A DNA stretch of 64,000 bases from DAOSXA01 sp964526835. GTDB taxonomy: Bacteria; Zixibacteria; MSB-5A5; GN15; FEB-12. Location: positions 1-64,000 of the forward strand of contig CAZGMK010000003.1 of assembly GCA_964526835.1 (NCBI GenBank), in the 5' to 3' direction. The notes beneath the pieces are model-generated. The model was not told the DNA's origin and did not search any database. It worked only from the letters and a program-made list of their open reading frames with translations. The position numbers were made by a program, and so were the translations under genes. This document shows positions 39,824 to 48,020 of this stretch, one piece after another; positions within the stretch are counted from its first letter, which is position 1, and each line of letters starts with the position of its first letter.

Positions 39824-40261
39824 GTGCTTCAGATCAACGAGAAAGCTCCGGCTTTTGAGCTGGAGGCCTCTACCGGTGGCGTCCTGGAGCTCAAGGACTT
39901 GGCCGGCAGCTTCGCGGTGATCGTCTTCTACCCGAAAAACCACACATCCGGCTGAAACCGCCAGCTAAGCGGGCTTGAAGAAGCCCGTCCTCGGTTCGAG
40001 GAAAACAACACTCAGGTATTGGCGATCAACCCGGCTTCCGTGCAGTCGCATGTCAAATACAGCGAGAAGATGGGATTCAGGTTTCCGATTCTATCCGACC
40101 CCGGCGGTAAGATTGTTGCTGAATACAAGGCAGCTAAGCCCGGAGGAAAAGGTGTCCTGCGGACCGTATACGCTCTGGATCCAAAGGGGAGGGTCATTTT
40201 CGCCGAGCGGGGTCATGCCGACCTAGCCAGGGTCCTAGACACAATTAGATCGCATTCGTAA
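39824..40261 (+). CDS. Selenocysteine-containing peroxiredoxin (in-frame TGA at the catalytic site)
   Basis: A PrxQ/BCP-like thioredoxin-fold peroxidase of 145 residues if the TGA at 39953-39955 is read as selenocysteine (residue 44). Upstream of it: ALQ-type start, APAFELEASTGGVLELKDLA and VIVFYPKNHTSG; downstream: NRQLSGLEEARPRFEENN, FPILSDPGGKIVAEYKA and VYALDPKGRVIFAERGH. In the family FYPKxxTxGC places Cys exactly where TGA stands. No Cys remains in the protein, so an external thiol must reduce it. GTG start with AAGGAGG six bases upstream. The TAA stop is directly adjacent to the reductase ATG at 40262. A conventional gene finder would split this into two fragments. Confidence 0.9.
39956..39996 (+). 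promoter_or_regulatory. SECIS-like stem-loop immediately downstream of the TGA codon
   Basis: Outer stem AACCG (39956-39960) with CGGTT (39992-39996); asymmetric internal loop; upper stem GCGGGCTT (39969-39976) with AAGCCCGT (39981-39988), eight pairs including one G-T; apical loop GAAG (39977-39980). The loop begins with G and starts 21 bases after the TGA, in the range used by bacterial SECIS elements that bind SelB. The internal loop also fits that architecture. Confidence 0.78.
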
Positions 40262-41320
40262 ATGACTGCGCCCAGAGCCGAAGAAGCATTCGACATCGCA
40301 TTCGTGGGAGTGGGCCCGGTGGGACTGTATGGTTTGTACTATGCCGGCTTGAGAATGATGAAAGCGGCCGGCATCGACATGCTCGGGCACGTGGGCGGTG
40401 GCCTTGCTGCGCTATACCCGGAGAAGTACATCTACGACGTTGCCGGGTTCCCCCGGATCATGGCGAAGGAGCTGGTTCAGCGGCTTCGACTTCAGGCCGA
40501 GCAGTATCCATTCTCCCTTTATCTTCAGCAGCGAGTCACGAGCCTTCGACGCCGTCGTGACGGACTGATCGAACTGGGCACCGACAAGGCTGAGCACCTG
40601 GCTCAAACCGTGGTAATCTGTGCCGGGCTTGGCGCCTATATCCCCAGGACACTCGACATCCCGGACCTGAAGCGGCTGGAGGGCAGGGGCGTATTCTACT
40701 TCGTAAGTCGGCCGGAAGCGTTTCGTGGCAAACGGGTTCTGATTGTTGGAGGAGGTGACGCGGCTTTCGATTACGCTCTGATGCTCGAGGGTGTGGCGGA
40801 GAAGGTCACGCTCATACATCGCAACGATTTCTTTTCGGCCCACGAGCACACTATTGAGAAGGTCCGCGCCTCGTCGGTCGAGATGAGGTACCCGTCTTGG
40901 GAGCTGCAGGCAGTCGCGGGCGCCGACCGGGTGAGGCAGGCAACGGTTGTCAATTCGCGTTCAGGTGAGACGGTTACTCTCGAAATCGATGCATTGGTAC
41001 TGAATATCGGCTTCATTACTAATCTGGGGCCGATTGCCGATTGGGGATTGGCGCTGGAGAAAAACGCTATCGTGGTGGATAGCAGAATGCGTACCAACAT
41101 CGAGGGCGTTTTTGCCGCCGGTGACATAGTTGCTTATGACGGAAAGCTCAAACTGATCGCCACCGGATTCGGCGAAGTGGCGGTTGCGGTCAACAACGCC
41201 AAAAACTATATTGATCCCCGGGCCAGAGTCAGTCCCGGCCATTCGACCGACAAGCATGTTCTGGCCCAGAGGAAGCTTGCCCGCAGTCGTCGGGAGTCGC
41301 CTGACCAGGAAAGGAAGTAA
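40262..41320 (+). CDS. Ferredoxin-NADP reductase (thioredoxin-reductase-like, no CxxC)
   Basis: A 352-residue FAD/NADPH flavoprotein. FVGVGPVGLYGLYYAGLRM is the FAD loop, GGGLAALYPEKYIYDVAGFP is the signature of the FNR-like group (YumC type), VLIVGGGDAAFDYALML is the NADPH loop and GVFAAGDIVAYDGKLKLIAT the second FAD site. There is no CxxC, so it is not a thioredoxin reductase. Sitting directly after the selenoprotein, it could supply electrons to the rubredoxin/rubrerythrin/peroxiredoxin chain. Confidence 0.88.
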   Translation: MTAPRAEEAFDIAFVGVGPVGLYGLYYAGLRMMKAAGIDMLGHVGGGLAALYPEKYIYDVAGFPRIMAKELVQRLRLQAEQYPFSLYLQQRVTSLRRRRDGLIELGTDKAEHLAQTVVICAGLGAYIPRTLDIPDLKRLEGRGVFYFVSRPEAFRGKRVLIVGGGDAAFDYALMLEGVAEKVTLIHRNDFFSAHEHTIEKVRASSVEMRYPSWELQAVAGADRVRQATVVNSRSGETVTLEIDALVLNIGFITNLGPIADWGLALEKNAIVVDSRMRTNIEGVFAAGDIVAYDGKLKLIATGFGEVAVAVNNAKNYIDPRARVSPGHSTDKHVLAQRKLARSRRESPDQERK

Positions 41321-41330
41321 CCGGCAGCCA

Positions 41331-42413
41331 ATGTACTTTTCGCTTCCGAAGGAATACCGCGAGGCCCCGACTCAGGACCTGCACGGTCGTATCAGGACGG
41401 CCAAAGAGTCGCTCGGTGAACGCGCAGTGATCCTGGCCCACCACTACCAGCGGGTTGAGGTGGTTATGTATGGTGACCATCTGGGCGACAGCTACGGGTT
41501 GTCGAAGATAGCCGCAGCGCAGAAGGGCGTTGAGATCATTGTCTTCTGTGGTGTGCACTTCATGGCCGAGTCCGCCGATATTCTGACAGCCCCGGATCAA
41601 CGAGTGTATCTGCCGAATCCGCTGGCGGGATGCCCCATGGCCGACATGGCCGATATGGCCGATGTTATGGCCGCATGGGAGTACCTCAAGAAGTTCGGTG
41701 GCGACAAGCGGATTATGCCGGTGTCGTATATGAACACGACGGCGGCCCTGAAGGCTTTCACGGGTAAGCACGGGGGGCTGATTTGCACGTCGAGTAACGC
41801 CGACAAGGCTTTTCGATATGCCCTGGATCATCGAGGAAAGGTTTTCTTCTTCCCGGACGAGAACCTCGGGCGGAATACCGCCCGCCAGGTTGGTCTCAGG
41901 CCTGAGGAAGTGCTGGTGTGGGACTTCTCGCGTCGCGATGCAGGCGGGTTCAGCGACGAGCAAATCGAGAAGGCTCGTGCCATCCTCTGGAAAGGGCACT
42001 GCCACGTTCACACCAATTTCCGTCCCGAACACGTGCGGGAGGTGCGAGATCGGCATTCCGGTGTGAAGATTGTTGTTCATCCGGAGTGCGTTCCGGAAGT
42101 GGTCGAGCTGGCCGATGCCTCCGGTTCGACCAAGTTCATCGTTGAGTATTGCGAGCAGGCGCCGCCAGGTTCCACGATCGCCATCGGCACCGAAATCAAC
42201 CTCATTCACCGTTTGGCGCAGCAGTACCCCGATAAGAAGATATTCGAGCTTTCAGGTAAGGTCTGCCCCGTATGCGCCAACATGTATCGGACAACCCTGA
42301 ATGACCTGGCCTATTGCCTCGAGAACTTCGAAGAAATGAAACCGATCAGGGTCGACGAGCCGGATCGCAGCTATGCCCTGCGGGCTCTCGAAAAAATGCT
42401 GGAGATTGCTTGA
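41331..42413 (+). CDS. nadA: Quinolinate synthase
   Basis: Condenses iminoaspartate with dihydroxyacetone phosphate to quinolinate for NAD biosynthesis; a [4Fe-4S] enzyme of 360 residues. Diagnostic segments are AVILAHHYQRVEV, VFCGVHFMAESADIL, LAGCPMADMADMADV, FLAHTN-like INLIHRLAQQYPDKKIF and CPVCANMYRTTL near the end, which supply the cluster cysteines. The ATG at 41331 (MYFSLPKEYREAP) is chosen over the longer frame from 41184 that overlaps the reductase. nadB and nadC are not in the window. Confidence 0.95.
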   Translation: MYFSLPKEYREAPTQDLHGRIRTAKESLGERAVILAHHYQRVEVVMYGDHLGDSYGLSKIAAAQKGVEIIVFCGVHFMAESADILTAPDQRVYLPNPLAGCPMADMADMADVMAAWEYLKKFGGDKRIMPVSYMNTTAALKAFTGKHGGLICTSSNADKAFRYALDHRGKVFFFPDENLGRNTARQVGLRPEEVLVWDFSRRDAGGFSDEQIEKARAILWKGHCHVHTNFRPEHVREVRDRHSGVKIVVHPECVPEVVELADASGSTKFIVEYCEQAPPGSTIAIGTEINLIHRLAQQYPDKKIFELSGKVCPVCANMYRTTLNDLAYCLENFEEMKPIRVDEPDRSYALRALEKMLEIA

Positions 42414-42472
42414 TAAGGGCCTTCGGCGCATACATAGACAAACGCATTGTGTGAGATAAGGGGTTTTGATTC

Positions 42473-43858
42473 ATGGCCAGAGATGTATTGGTTCCGCAGA
42501 TGGGGGAGTCGGTGCTGGAAGGCACGATCCTGGAGTGGAAGGTCAGCGTCGGCGACAGAGTCAAGCGCGATCAGACGTTGGTTGAATTGATGACCGACAA
42601 AGTCAATGTGGAGATTCCATCGGAGGTGGCGGGGACGCTGACGCAGATTCTGGCCAAGGAGGGGGACGTGGTCCCGGTCGGTACCCGCATTGCCGTCATC
42701 GACGACGGAAAGGGCGAATCGACCGAAACTACAGCCGTCGGCGACAAAGAACCAGACGCCCGGCCGGACGGCCCCGAAGAGGTGCGGGATGAGGCGAAGA
42801 AGGCGGGCAAGGAAACCGTCGCCGAGCAGAAGGCGGAGGCGAAAGCCAGGCGCTCTACAGGGCCGATTGACCGTTCGAAAATGTCCCCCAAAGTCAAAAT
42901 GCTCATCCGGGAATACAACGTCGATGATTCCCTCATTGCTCCGACTGGAAAAGACGGGCGTGTGACGGTGGATGATGTCATGGAGGCGGTTGAATCGCGC
43001 TCGGCCAGAGCCGGCTTCACCGGTGGCCCGATTCCGTCGCCATCGTCGTATTCCGCTCCTGCTCCATCAGTCGAGGAGCGACCGGCAGCGGCCGAGCCGT
43101 CACGTGAAGCCAGGGTGAAGGTAGAGGTACCGGTTTTCGAGCCGCTGCCTCAGTCGCAACGTGAGGAACGCATTCCGGTGGCTGGGGTGCGGAAGATGAT
43201 CGCCGAGCACATGGTCAAATCGGTTCAGACTTCACCCCACGTGACAACTTACGAAGACATTGACCTGACTGAACTGGTCGAGTATCGCAGCCGGATCAAG
43301 GCCGGTTTCCAAGCCGCGTACGGCGCCAACCTGACTTACATGCCGTTCATATTCAAGGCCGTCTGCGTCGCTCTCAAAGAGTTCCCCAGGATCAACGCTT
43401 CGATGACCGAACGCGAAATCATCCTGAAGAAGTTCTACAATATCGGTATGGCGGTGGCTCGCGAGGAGGGTCTTATTGTTCCGGTTATCAGGGACGCGGA
43501 CAAGAAGACTATCGTCGAGCTGGCGGTAGAGATGGCGGAGATAGGCCGTAAGGCCCGCGAGAACAAGTTGACTCCCGATGACGTCAGCGGCGGGACCTTC
43601 AGCGTAACCAATGCCGGGATGTTCGGCGCTACGGCCTCAACTCCGATAATCAACCAGCCGCAGGTGGCGATTCTGGGTGTTCATGCCATAGTCCGAAGAC
43701 CCTGGGTGGTCGATGGCGAAATTGCGATACGCCACATTTCGACCTTCGGGATGTCCTTTGACCATCGATTGATCGATGGCCACGTTGCGGTGCAGTTCCT
43801 GCATCGGGTGCATGAGTATCTGGCCGATCCGCGCGGACTGGTGTTGCATTTGCGATAG
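42473..43858 (+). CDS. 2-oxo acid dehydrogenase complex E2 (lipoyl acyltransferase)
   Basis: A 461-residue core subunit of an alpha-keto acid dehydrogenase complex. Residues 1-75 are the lipoyl domain with Lys43 in TDKVNVEIPS, ~135-175 the peripheral-subunit-binding domain (KMSPKVKMLIREYNVDDSLI), and ~235-461 the catalytic domain with FGMSFDHRLIDGHVAVQFL (His and Asp of the active site). Linkers are Ala/Glu/Lys-rich. E1 and E3 are not encoded nearby. It is directly followed by lipB, which can install the lipoyl group on Lys43. Confidence 0.92.
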   Translation: MARDVLVPQMGESVLEGTILEWKVSVGDRVKRDQTLVELMTDKVNVEIPSEVAGTLTQILAKEGDVVPVGTRIAVIDDGKGESTETTAVGDKEPDARPDGPEEVRDEAKKAGKETVAEQKAEAKARRSTGPIDRSKMSPKVKMLIREYNVDDSLIAPTGKDGRVTVDDVMEAVESRSARAGFTGGPIPSPSSYSAPAPSVEERPAAAEPSREARVKVEVPVFEPLPQSQREERIPVAGVRKMIAEHMVKSVQTSPHVTTYEDIDLTELVEYRSRIKAGFQAAYGANLTYMPFIFKAVCVALKEFPRINASMTEREIILKKFYNIGMAVAREEGLIVPVIRDADKKTIVELAVEMAEIGRKARENKLTPDDVSGGTFSVTNAGMFGATASTPIINQPQVAILGVHAIVRRPWVVDGEIAIRHISTFGMSFDHRLIDGHVAVQFLHRVHEYLADPRGLVLHLR

Positions 43859-43866
43859 GAAAAGTT

Positions 43867-44571
43867 ATGAGCGAAGACCTCTTTGCCAGGCGCTACGGGT
43901 GGTATCTCAAGGGTGGGCTGATAGGATACGACCGAGCCCTCAAGTGGCAGAAGGGTCTGGTGAAGATGCGACTGGAAGGGTTGGCTCGCGACACGATTAT
44001 CCTGCTTGAACATCCCCCGGTCATCACGGTGGGCAAGAGCGGCCGTAACGAGAACTTCGCCGGATGCAAACTCGAACCGGTTTTCGTCGAGCGGGGCGGT
44101 GATGTGACGTACCACGGTCCCGGCCAACTGGTCGCATATTTCATCTTCGATCTCACCCGGCGAGGGCGCGACCTGCACAGATTCATGGCTGACCTGCAGC
44201 AGGGGATTATCGACACTTTCGCCGAATACGATGTCGGGTGTCGGAAGGGTGACGAACATACCGGTGTCTGGGTTGGGGACAAGAAGATCGCTTCGGTGGG
44301 GGTGGCAGTGAAGAAGTGGGTGACATTCCACGGTGTGGCGATCAACCTCAACATCGATCTGAGGCAATTCGAGGGGATGAATCCTTGCGGGTTGGAAGCG
44401 GATGTCATGACGTCCGCCAGGGCGCTGCTCGGCGCGGAAGTTAAATTGGACGAATTCGGTCTAAAATTGATTGAACAATACTCCCGTATATTTGTTACTC
44501 GCTATGAACCGGTCGAGCTGGAGTATCTGGCCGAGGAGCTGGAGTCCCAGGCGGGCGGGTACACGATCTAG
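43867..44571 (+). CDS. lipB: Octanoyl-[ACP]:protein octanoyltransferase
   Basis: Transfers octanoate from ACP to the lipoyl lysine as the first step of lipoylation. The 234-residue length and segments HPPVITVGKSGRNENFAG, ERGGDVTYHGPGQLVAYFIF, KIASVGVAVKKWVTFHGVAI and MNPCGLEADVMTS (with the catalytic Cys) match LipB. It starts eight bases after the E2 stop, which fits its role in modifying the E2. LipA, the sulphur-inserting partner, is not in the window. Confidence 0.94.
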   Translation: MSEDLFARRYGWYLKGGLIGYDRALKWQKGLVKMRLEGLARDTIILLEHPPVITVGKSGRNENFAGCKLEPVFVERGGDVTYHGPGQLVAYFIFDLTRRGRDLHRFMADLQQGIIDTFAEYDVGCRKGDEHTGVWVGDKKIASVGVAVKKWVTFHGVAINLNIDLRQFEGMNPCGLEADVMTSARALLGAEVKLDEFGLKLIEQYSRIFVTRYEPVELEYLAEELESQAGGYTI

Positions 44572-44628
44572 GGATTAGGCTGTCAACGGGCAGCGACACG
44601 ACAATCACAATGGGAACATAGGGACCAC

Positions 44629-45387
44629 ATGGACCATTGCAGGGACTTGCAGGGAAAGACGGCCTTTGTCAGCGGCGGCACCAGGGGAATAGGTTTCGCC
44701 ATCGCCGAGTCGCTCGCATCGCGGGGCGCCAACGTTGTTCTGAATTACTTTCGCAGCCGGAAAGCGGCTAATCAGGCGGTTGAATCGATCAAGACACTTG
44801 GGGTCGATTGCTATGCCCATCGCGCCAATATCGGTAACCACGAACAGCTTCCGGCCATCTTTGACGGTATCAAGGAACGATTCGGCCATCTTGACATACT
44901 GATTTCCAACGCGGCCCTTGGTCTTTTTACCAGGATGATCGACATCGACGACAAGGCCTGGGACCTGTCCATGCACACTAACGCCCGCGCTTTCCTCAAC
45001 TGCGTGCAATTGGCCGCCCCGATCATGCCGGACCACAGCCGGATTGTGGCGCTCTCGTCGCTTGGCTCGATTCGCTACATTCCCGGATACGCCGCAATCG
45101 GCGTATCAAAGGCGGCTATCGAGAACATGATCAAGTATATGGCCATTGAATTGGCGCCGCGACAGATCAGCGTCAATTGCGTTTCGGGCGGCTTCATCGA
45201 TACGGATGCCCTCAAGTCATTTCCCAACTATCAGGATATGCTCAATGAAGTGAGTGATCGTACACCCTTCAAGCGCGTCGGGACACCCAAGGAGATAGCC
45301 AATGTAGTCAGTTTCCTCTCAGGTCCGCATGCAAGTTGGATTACCGGGCAGACCATCATAGTTGACGGCGGGTATTCGCTGATGTAG
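44629..45387 (+). CDS. fabL: Enoyl-ACP reductase of the FabL type (SDR)
   Basis: A 252-residue short-chain dehydrogenase. GGTRGIGFAIAESLASRGAN is the NADPH loop, LDILISNAALGLF follows, and the catalytic pair is YAAIGVSK, with Y-x6-K spacing typical of FabL/FabI rather than the Y-x3-K of ordinary SDRs. ISVNCVSGGFIDTDALKSFP and GQTIIVDGGYSLM match Bacillus FabL closely. It would complete fatty acid elongation and is a triclosan-tolerant type in Bacillus; no FabI is seen here. Confidence 0.82.
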   Translation: MDHCRDLQGKTAFVSGGTRGIGFAIAESLASRGANVVLNYFRSRKAANQAVESIKTLGVDCYAHRANIGNHEQLPAIFDGIKERFGHLDILISNAALGLFTRMIDIDDKAWDLSMHTNARAFLNCVQLAAPIMPDHSRIVALSSLGSIRYIPGYAAIGVSKAAIENMIKYMAIELAPRQISVNCVSGGFIDTDALKSFPNYQDMLNEVSDRTPFKRVGTPKEIANVVSFLSGPHASWITGQTIIVDGGYSLM

Positions 45388-45410
45388 ATTTCCGTAGACG
45401 AGGAGGCTGC

Positions 45411-46115
45411 ATGAGGAACTCACAAGCTGCGATAATCGCCCTGGGCCTGATCCTGAGCGCTGCTGTTTTCGGCGCCTTCTTCTACGGCGCCAGGGCTGGT
45501 CGCGACACCATAAGCGTTGTCGGCTCGGCCACCGAGCGGTATGAGTCCGATATCGTGAAGTGGCAGATCACGATCAGTCGCACCGCGGAAATGAACGCTC
45601 TTACCGGGGGCTTTGAACGAATCGGCGAAGATATGGCAACGCTACGCGGCATTCTTCTTGAGCACGGCTTGACCGGAGAAGAGCTCGCCGTTCAGCCGGT
45701 TGCTTCGCACCAGACCTTCGACCGAGATCATCAACCGACCGGCTATGAGATCAGCCAGACGCTGCTGGTCATATCAGACAAGTTGGATCAAGTCGAGAGT
45801 CTGGCCCTGGATCCCTCAAGCATGTCAAAGCACGATCTCTATCTGAGAAATTCCCGACTGGAGTACTTGTTGTCGGCGCTGTCGGATATAAAGCTCGGGT
45901 TGCTGGCGGCCGCCACCGACGACGCACGGTCTCGCGCCGAGGAGATCGCCGGTCGGGCAGGGGTTGGCCTGGGCAATGCCCGCAGCCTCCGGGCGGGTGT
46001 GTTTCAGATTCGCGAGCCCTACTCGACCGAGGTCAGCGGCTATGGCATCTACAATACGCAGTCGCGATCCAAGGATGTGACCGTCACTGTCCATGCGACA
46101 TTTCAAGTGGACTGA
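45411..46115 (+). CDS. SIMPL domain protein (DUF541), membrane anchored
   Basis: A 234-residue protein with an N-terminal helix or signal anchor (residues ~6-26) and a SIMPL domain: TISVVGSATERYESDIVKWQ, LTGEELAVQPVASHQTFD, YEISQTLLVISDKLDQVESL and KDVTVTVHATFQV at the end. Such proteins are periplasmic or surface, with roles proposed in oxidative stress. GAGGAGG lies seven bases before ATG 45411. Confidence 0.85.
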   Translation: MRNSQAAIIALGLILSAAVFGAFFYGARAGRDTISVVGSATERYESDIVKWQITISRTAEMNALTGGFERIGEDMATLRGILLEHGLTGEELAVQPVASHQTFDRDHQPTGYEISQTLLVISDKLDQVESLALDPSSMSKHDLYLRNSRLEYLLSALSDIKLGLLAAATDDARSRAEEIAGRAGVGLGNARSLRAGVFQIREPYSTEVSGYGIYNTQSRSKDVTVTVHATFQVD

Positions 46116-46152
46116 CTATGAGTTACATTTCGGTCGAGATTCGTTTTTACAT

Positions 46153-46181
46153 TTGACATTCTGTTTCGTCTGATATATACT
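46153..46181 (+). promoter_or_regulatory. Strong sigma70-type promoter for the dockerin-like lipoprotein
   Basis: TTGACA (46153-46158), a 17-base spacer and TATACT (46176-46181). Transcription would start near 46188, giving a leader of about 70 bases before ATG 46260. Confidence 0.8.
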
Positions 46182-46259
46182 CATCAAAGCACGGGGGACG
46201 GGTCGCCCGCCACCGTAAGTGTGAGTGGTACAGATGAAACCCTAATCATGGGAGGAGTT

Positions 46260-47558
46260 ATGTGTTATTCAAACCTCCACGCCCGCGGAGCAGTGCTGGG
46301 TTGTATGCTTCTGACTATTGCGTTGGTCTGGGGTTGCGATGATGCCGGTACAGGGCCAGGTAGTATCGGCAATGAAAGCGCACCGTTCGCGATATCCGTA
46401 GATACTCTGACAGAAGTGGTACCGGGGACTCGTTGTTTAGTGGATGTGGTCGTCGAAAAAACAGACGGACGTCTCCACGGCTTCGATTTGACGATCGGGT
46501 TCCATGTCGAGGTCCTGACTCTCCTTGAAGTTCGTTCGGGCGATCTTGAGAGTTGCGGTTGGGAGTACTTGAACTACCGGTACGACCCGCCCGGTTGCGG
46601 AGACGAGAGGCCGTCGGGGCTGGTCTCGATTACGGGACTGGCGGATGATCCTTCGATTCTGGGAGGACCGGATTGGACCTGTTTCGATACGCTCCGGACG
46701 CCATATCGGCTGTTGACCCTGGATTTCCTCACAAGCTCCGACTCGATACTTGAGGGTACTTTCGAACCTATCCGCTTCTATTGGTGTGAATGCGATGACA
46801 ATACGTTGGTCTACACTCCCGAGAACCAGCCGGCCGATGAAGTGATCGGTCTGGCTCGCGAGGTTACCGATGGCCCGCTCGGCCGGCAGCCGGCCAACAA
46901 AGATTCAGTTTGGTTCAGAAGCAGCGGACCACCGGATAGCTGCTTCCGACAGCCCGGCGGCAGCCAGCTCCTTGCCGCGGTAGACTTCAGACATGGCGGA
47001 CTCAGTTTTGCGCCGGTCGATTCGATCGATCCCCGCTGTCCGCCGGGCGACGTCAATTGCGATGGTAAGGTAGCCAACCGCGCGGATTATGAGCTGTTCC
47101 GCGAGTACTTCTGCCATGGCGAAAGCGTCTTTCTTGTCAACCGACTGGCACAAATCGAGAATACCGACTACTGCCCCGGTCATGGCCCTTTGACACTGGC
47201 CGATTTGTTGACCCTGAAGTCCGCAGTCGACGAGGAATTAGAGCCTATCATGCAGATCCCGGTTGATTCCATCGAGTATGTAATCAGGACCGGCACGATC
47301 AACTTGCGAGACACTGTTACGGCGCTCTATGTCGAATTCGCCAACCCGACCTACATCCCGCCGGAGTCTGAGGATCCTCCAATCTCTGTCTGCACCCGAA
47401 ACGACACTTGTCGGGTTTTAGTCGGTAATCTTGAGAATCCCATGAGCCTCAGCGGTGATCTGGTCAGGATTGGGGGCAGGCTGACGAAGCTGGATGCAGC
47501 CACCGGAGCATACAGGAACGTGGAACTGATACCGGGCATCACTCCCAGCAGGCCGTGA
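46260..47558 (+). CDS. Large secreted lipoprotein with dockerin-like calcium-binding segments
   Basis: A 432-residue protein with a lipoprotein-type signal (hydrophobic residues ~12-24, then WGC with Cys26; Trp at -2 is atypical). A cohesin-like beta region (LVDVVVEKTDGRLHGFDLTI, VEVLTLLEVRSGDLESCGWE) occupies ~50-160, then GDVNCDGKVANRADYELFRE and PLTLADLLTLKSAV resemble the paired calcium-binding motifs of dockerins, followed by another beta region. It is Cys-rich, suggesting disulphides. ATG 46260 is chosen for its GGAGGAG; the frame is open upstream to 46221. Function unknown; surface attachment is an inference. Confidence 0.7.
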   Translation: MCYSNLHARGAVLGCMLLTIALVWGCDDAGTGPGSIGNESAPFAISVDTLTEVVPGTRCLVDVVVEKTDGRLHGFDLTIGFHVEVLTLLEVRSGDLESCGWEYLNYRYDPPGCGDERPSGLVSITGLADDPSILGGPDWTCFDTLRTPYRLLTLDFLTSSDSILEGTFEPIRFYWCECDDNTLVYTPENQPADEVIGLAREVTDGPLGRQPANKDSVWFRSSGPPDSCFRQPGGSQLLAAVDFRHGGLSFAPVDSIDPRCPPGDVNCDGKVANRADYELFREYFCHGESVFLVNRLAQIENTDYCPGHGPLTLADLLTLKSAVDEELEPIMQIPVDSIEYVIRTGTINLRDTVTALYVEFANPTYIPPESEDPPISVCTRNDTCRVLVGNLENPMSLSGDLVRIGGRLTKLDAATGAYRNVELIPGITPSRP

Positions 47559-47706
47559 ACAAGAAGACCGAGAGCGGCCTATCAAGAGAAGGACTCCGTA
47601 GGCTGGCGTTTCGAATCGTCGAGATTCCCGCTATGATGGGTGGATCGTTGTTGCTGTCGACCCACGACTTCAATCCGCCGGCTCAACAGCAGCATAATGT
47701 CCCCCC

Positions 47707-48018
47707 TCACCAAATACCCAGCATATCCTTGGCGTAGTCGGAGGCCATTTCCTTTGGATCCCAGGGCGGATCCCAGACCAGAAGTATCTCCACCTGAGTA
47801 ACGCCCTCGACCTTCTGTACTGCCATGTGAGTCATCTCCAGCAGCTTGTCCGCATATGGGCAGGCGGGAGTGGTTAGCGTCATCTTCACCTGCACCTTGC
47901 CGTCCTCGCTGATATCGGTATCGTAGACCAGACCCAGGTCGACGACGCCGACACCGATCTCCGGGTCTTGCACCGGCTTGAGGGCATCCATTATCCGCTC
48001 CTTGGTGGGGGCGACCAT
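47707..48018 (-). CDS. sufT: Fe-S cluster assembly protein SufT/MIP18-like (DUF59)
   Basis: A 103-residue metal-sulphur cluster assembly factor. ALKPVQDPEIGVGVVDLGLV is the DUF59 hallmark and MTLTTPACPYADKL carries the conserved Cys; DPPWDPKEMAS closes the domain. In suf operons it helps mature Fe-S targets such as lipoyl synthase and aconitase. It ends the operon, converging on the lipoprotein gene with about 150 bases between stops. Confidence 0.9.
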   Translation of the reverse strand: MVAPTKERIMDALKPVQDPEIGVGVVDLGLVYDTDISEDGKVQVKMTLTTPACPYADKLLEMTHMAVQKVEGVTQVEILLVWDPPWDPKEMASDYAKDMLGIW

Positions 48019-48020
48019 CG

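Noticed and set aside
39953..39955. The second peroxiredoxin as a pseudogene broken by a nonsense mutation
   Set aside because: The TGA is exactly at the catalytic residue, the rest of the frame is intact and motif-conserved, a SECIS-like hairpin follows and the next gene starts immediately after the true stop.
47555..47737. 60-codon plus-strand frame after the dockerin-like lipoprotein
   Set aside because: It overlaps the lipoprotein stop and runs into sufT on the other strand; composition gives no support for a real protein.
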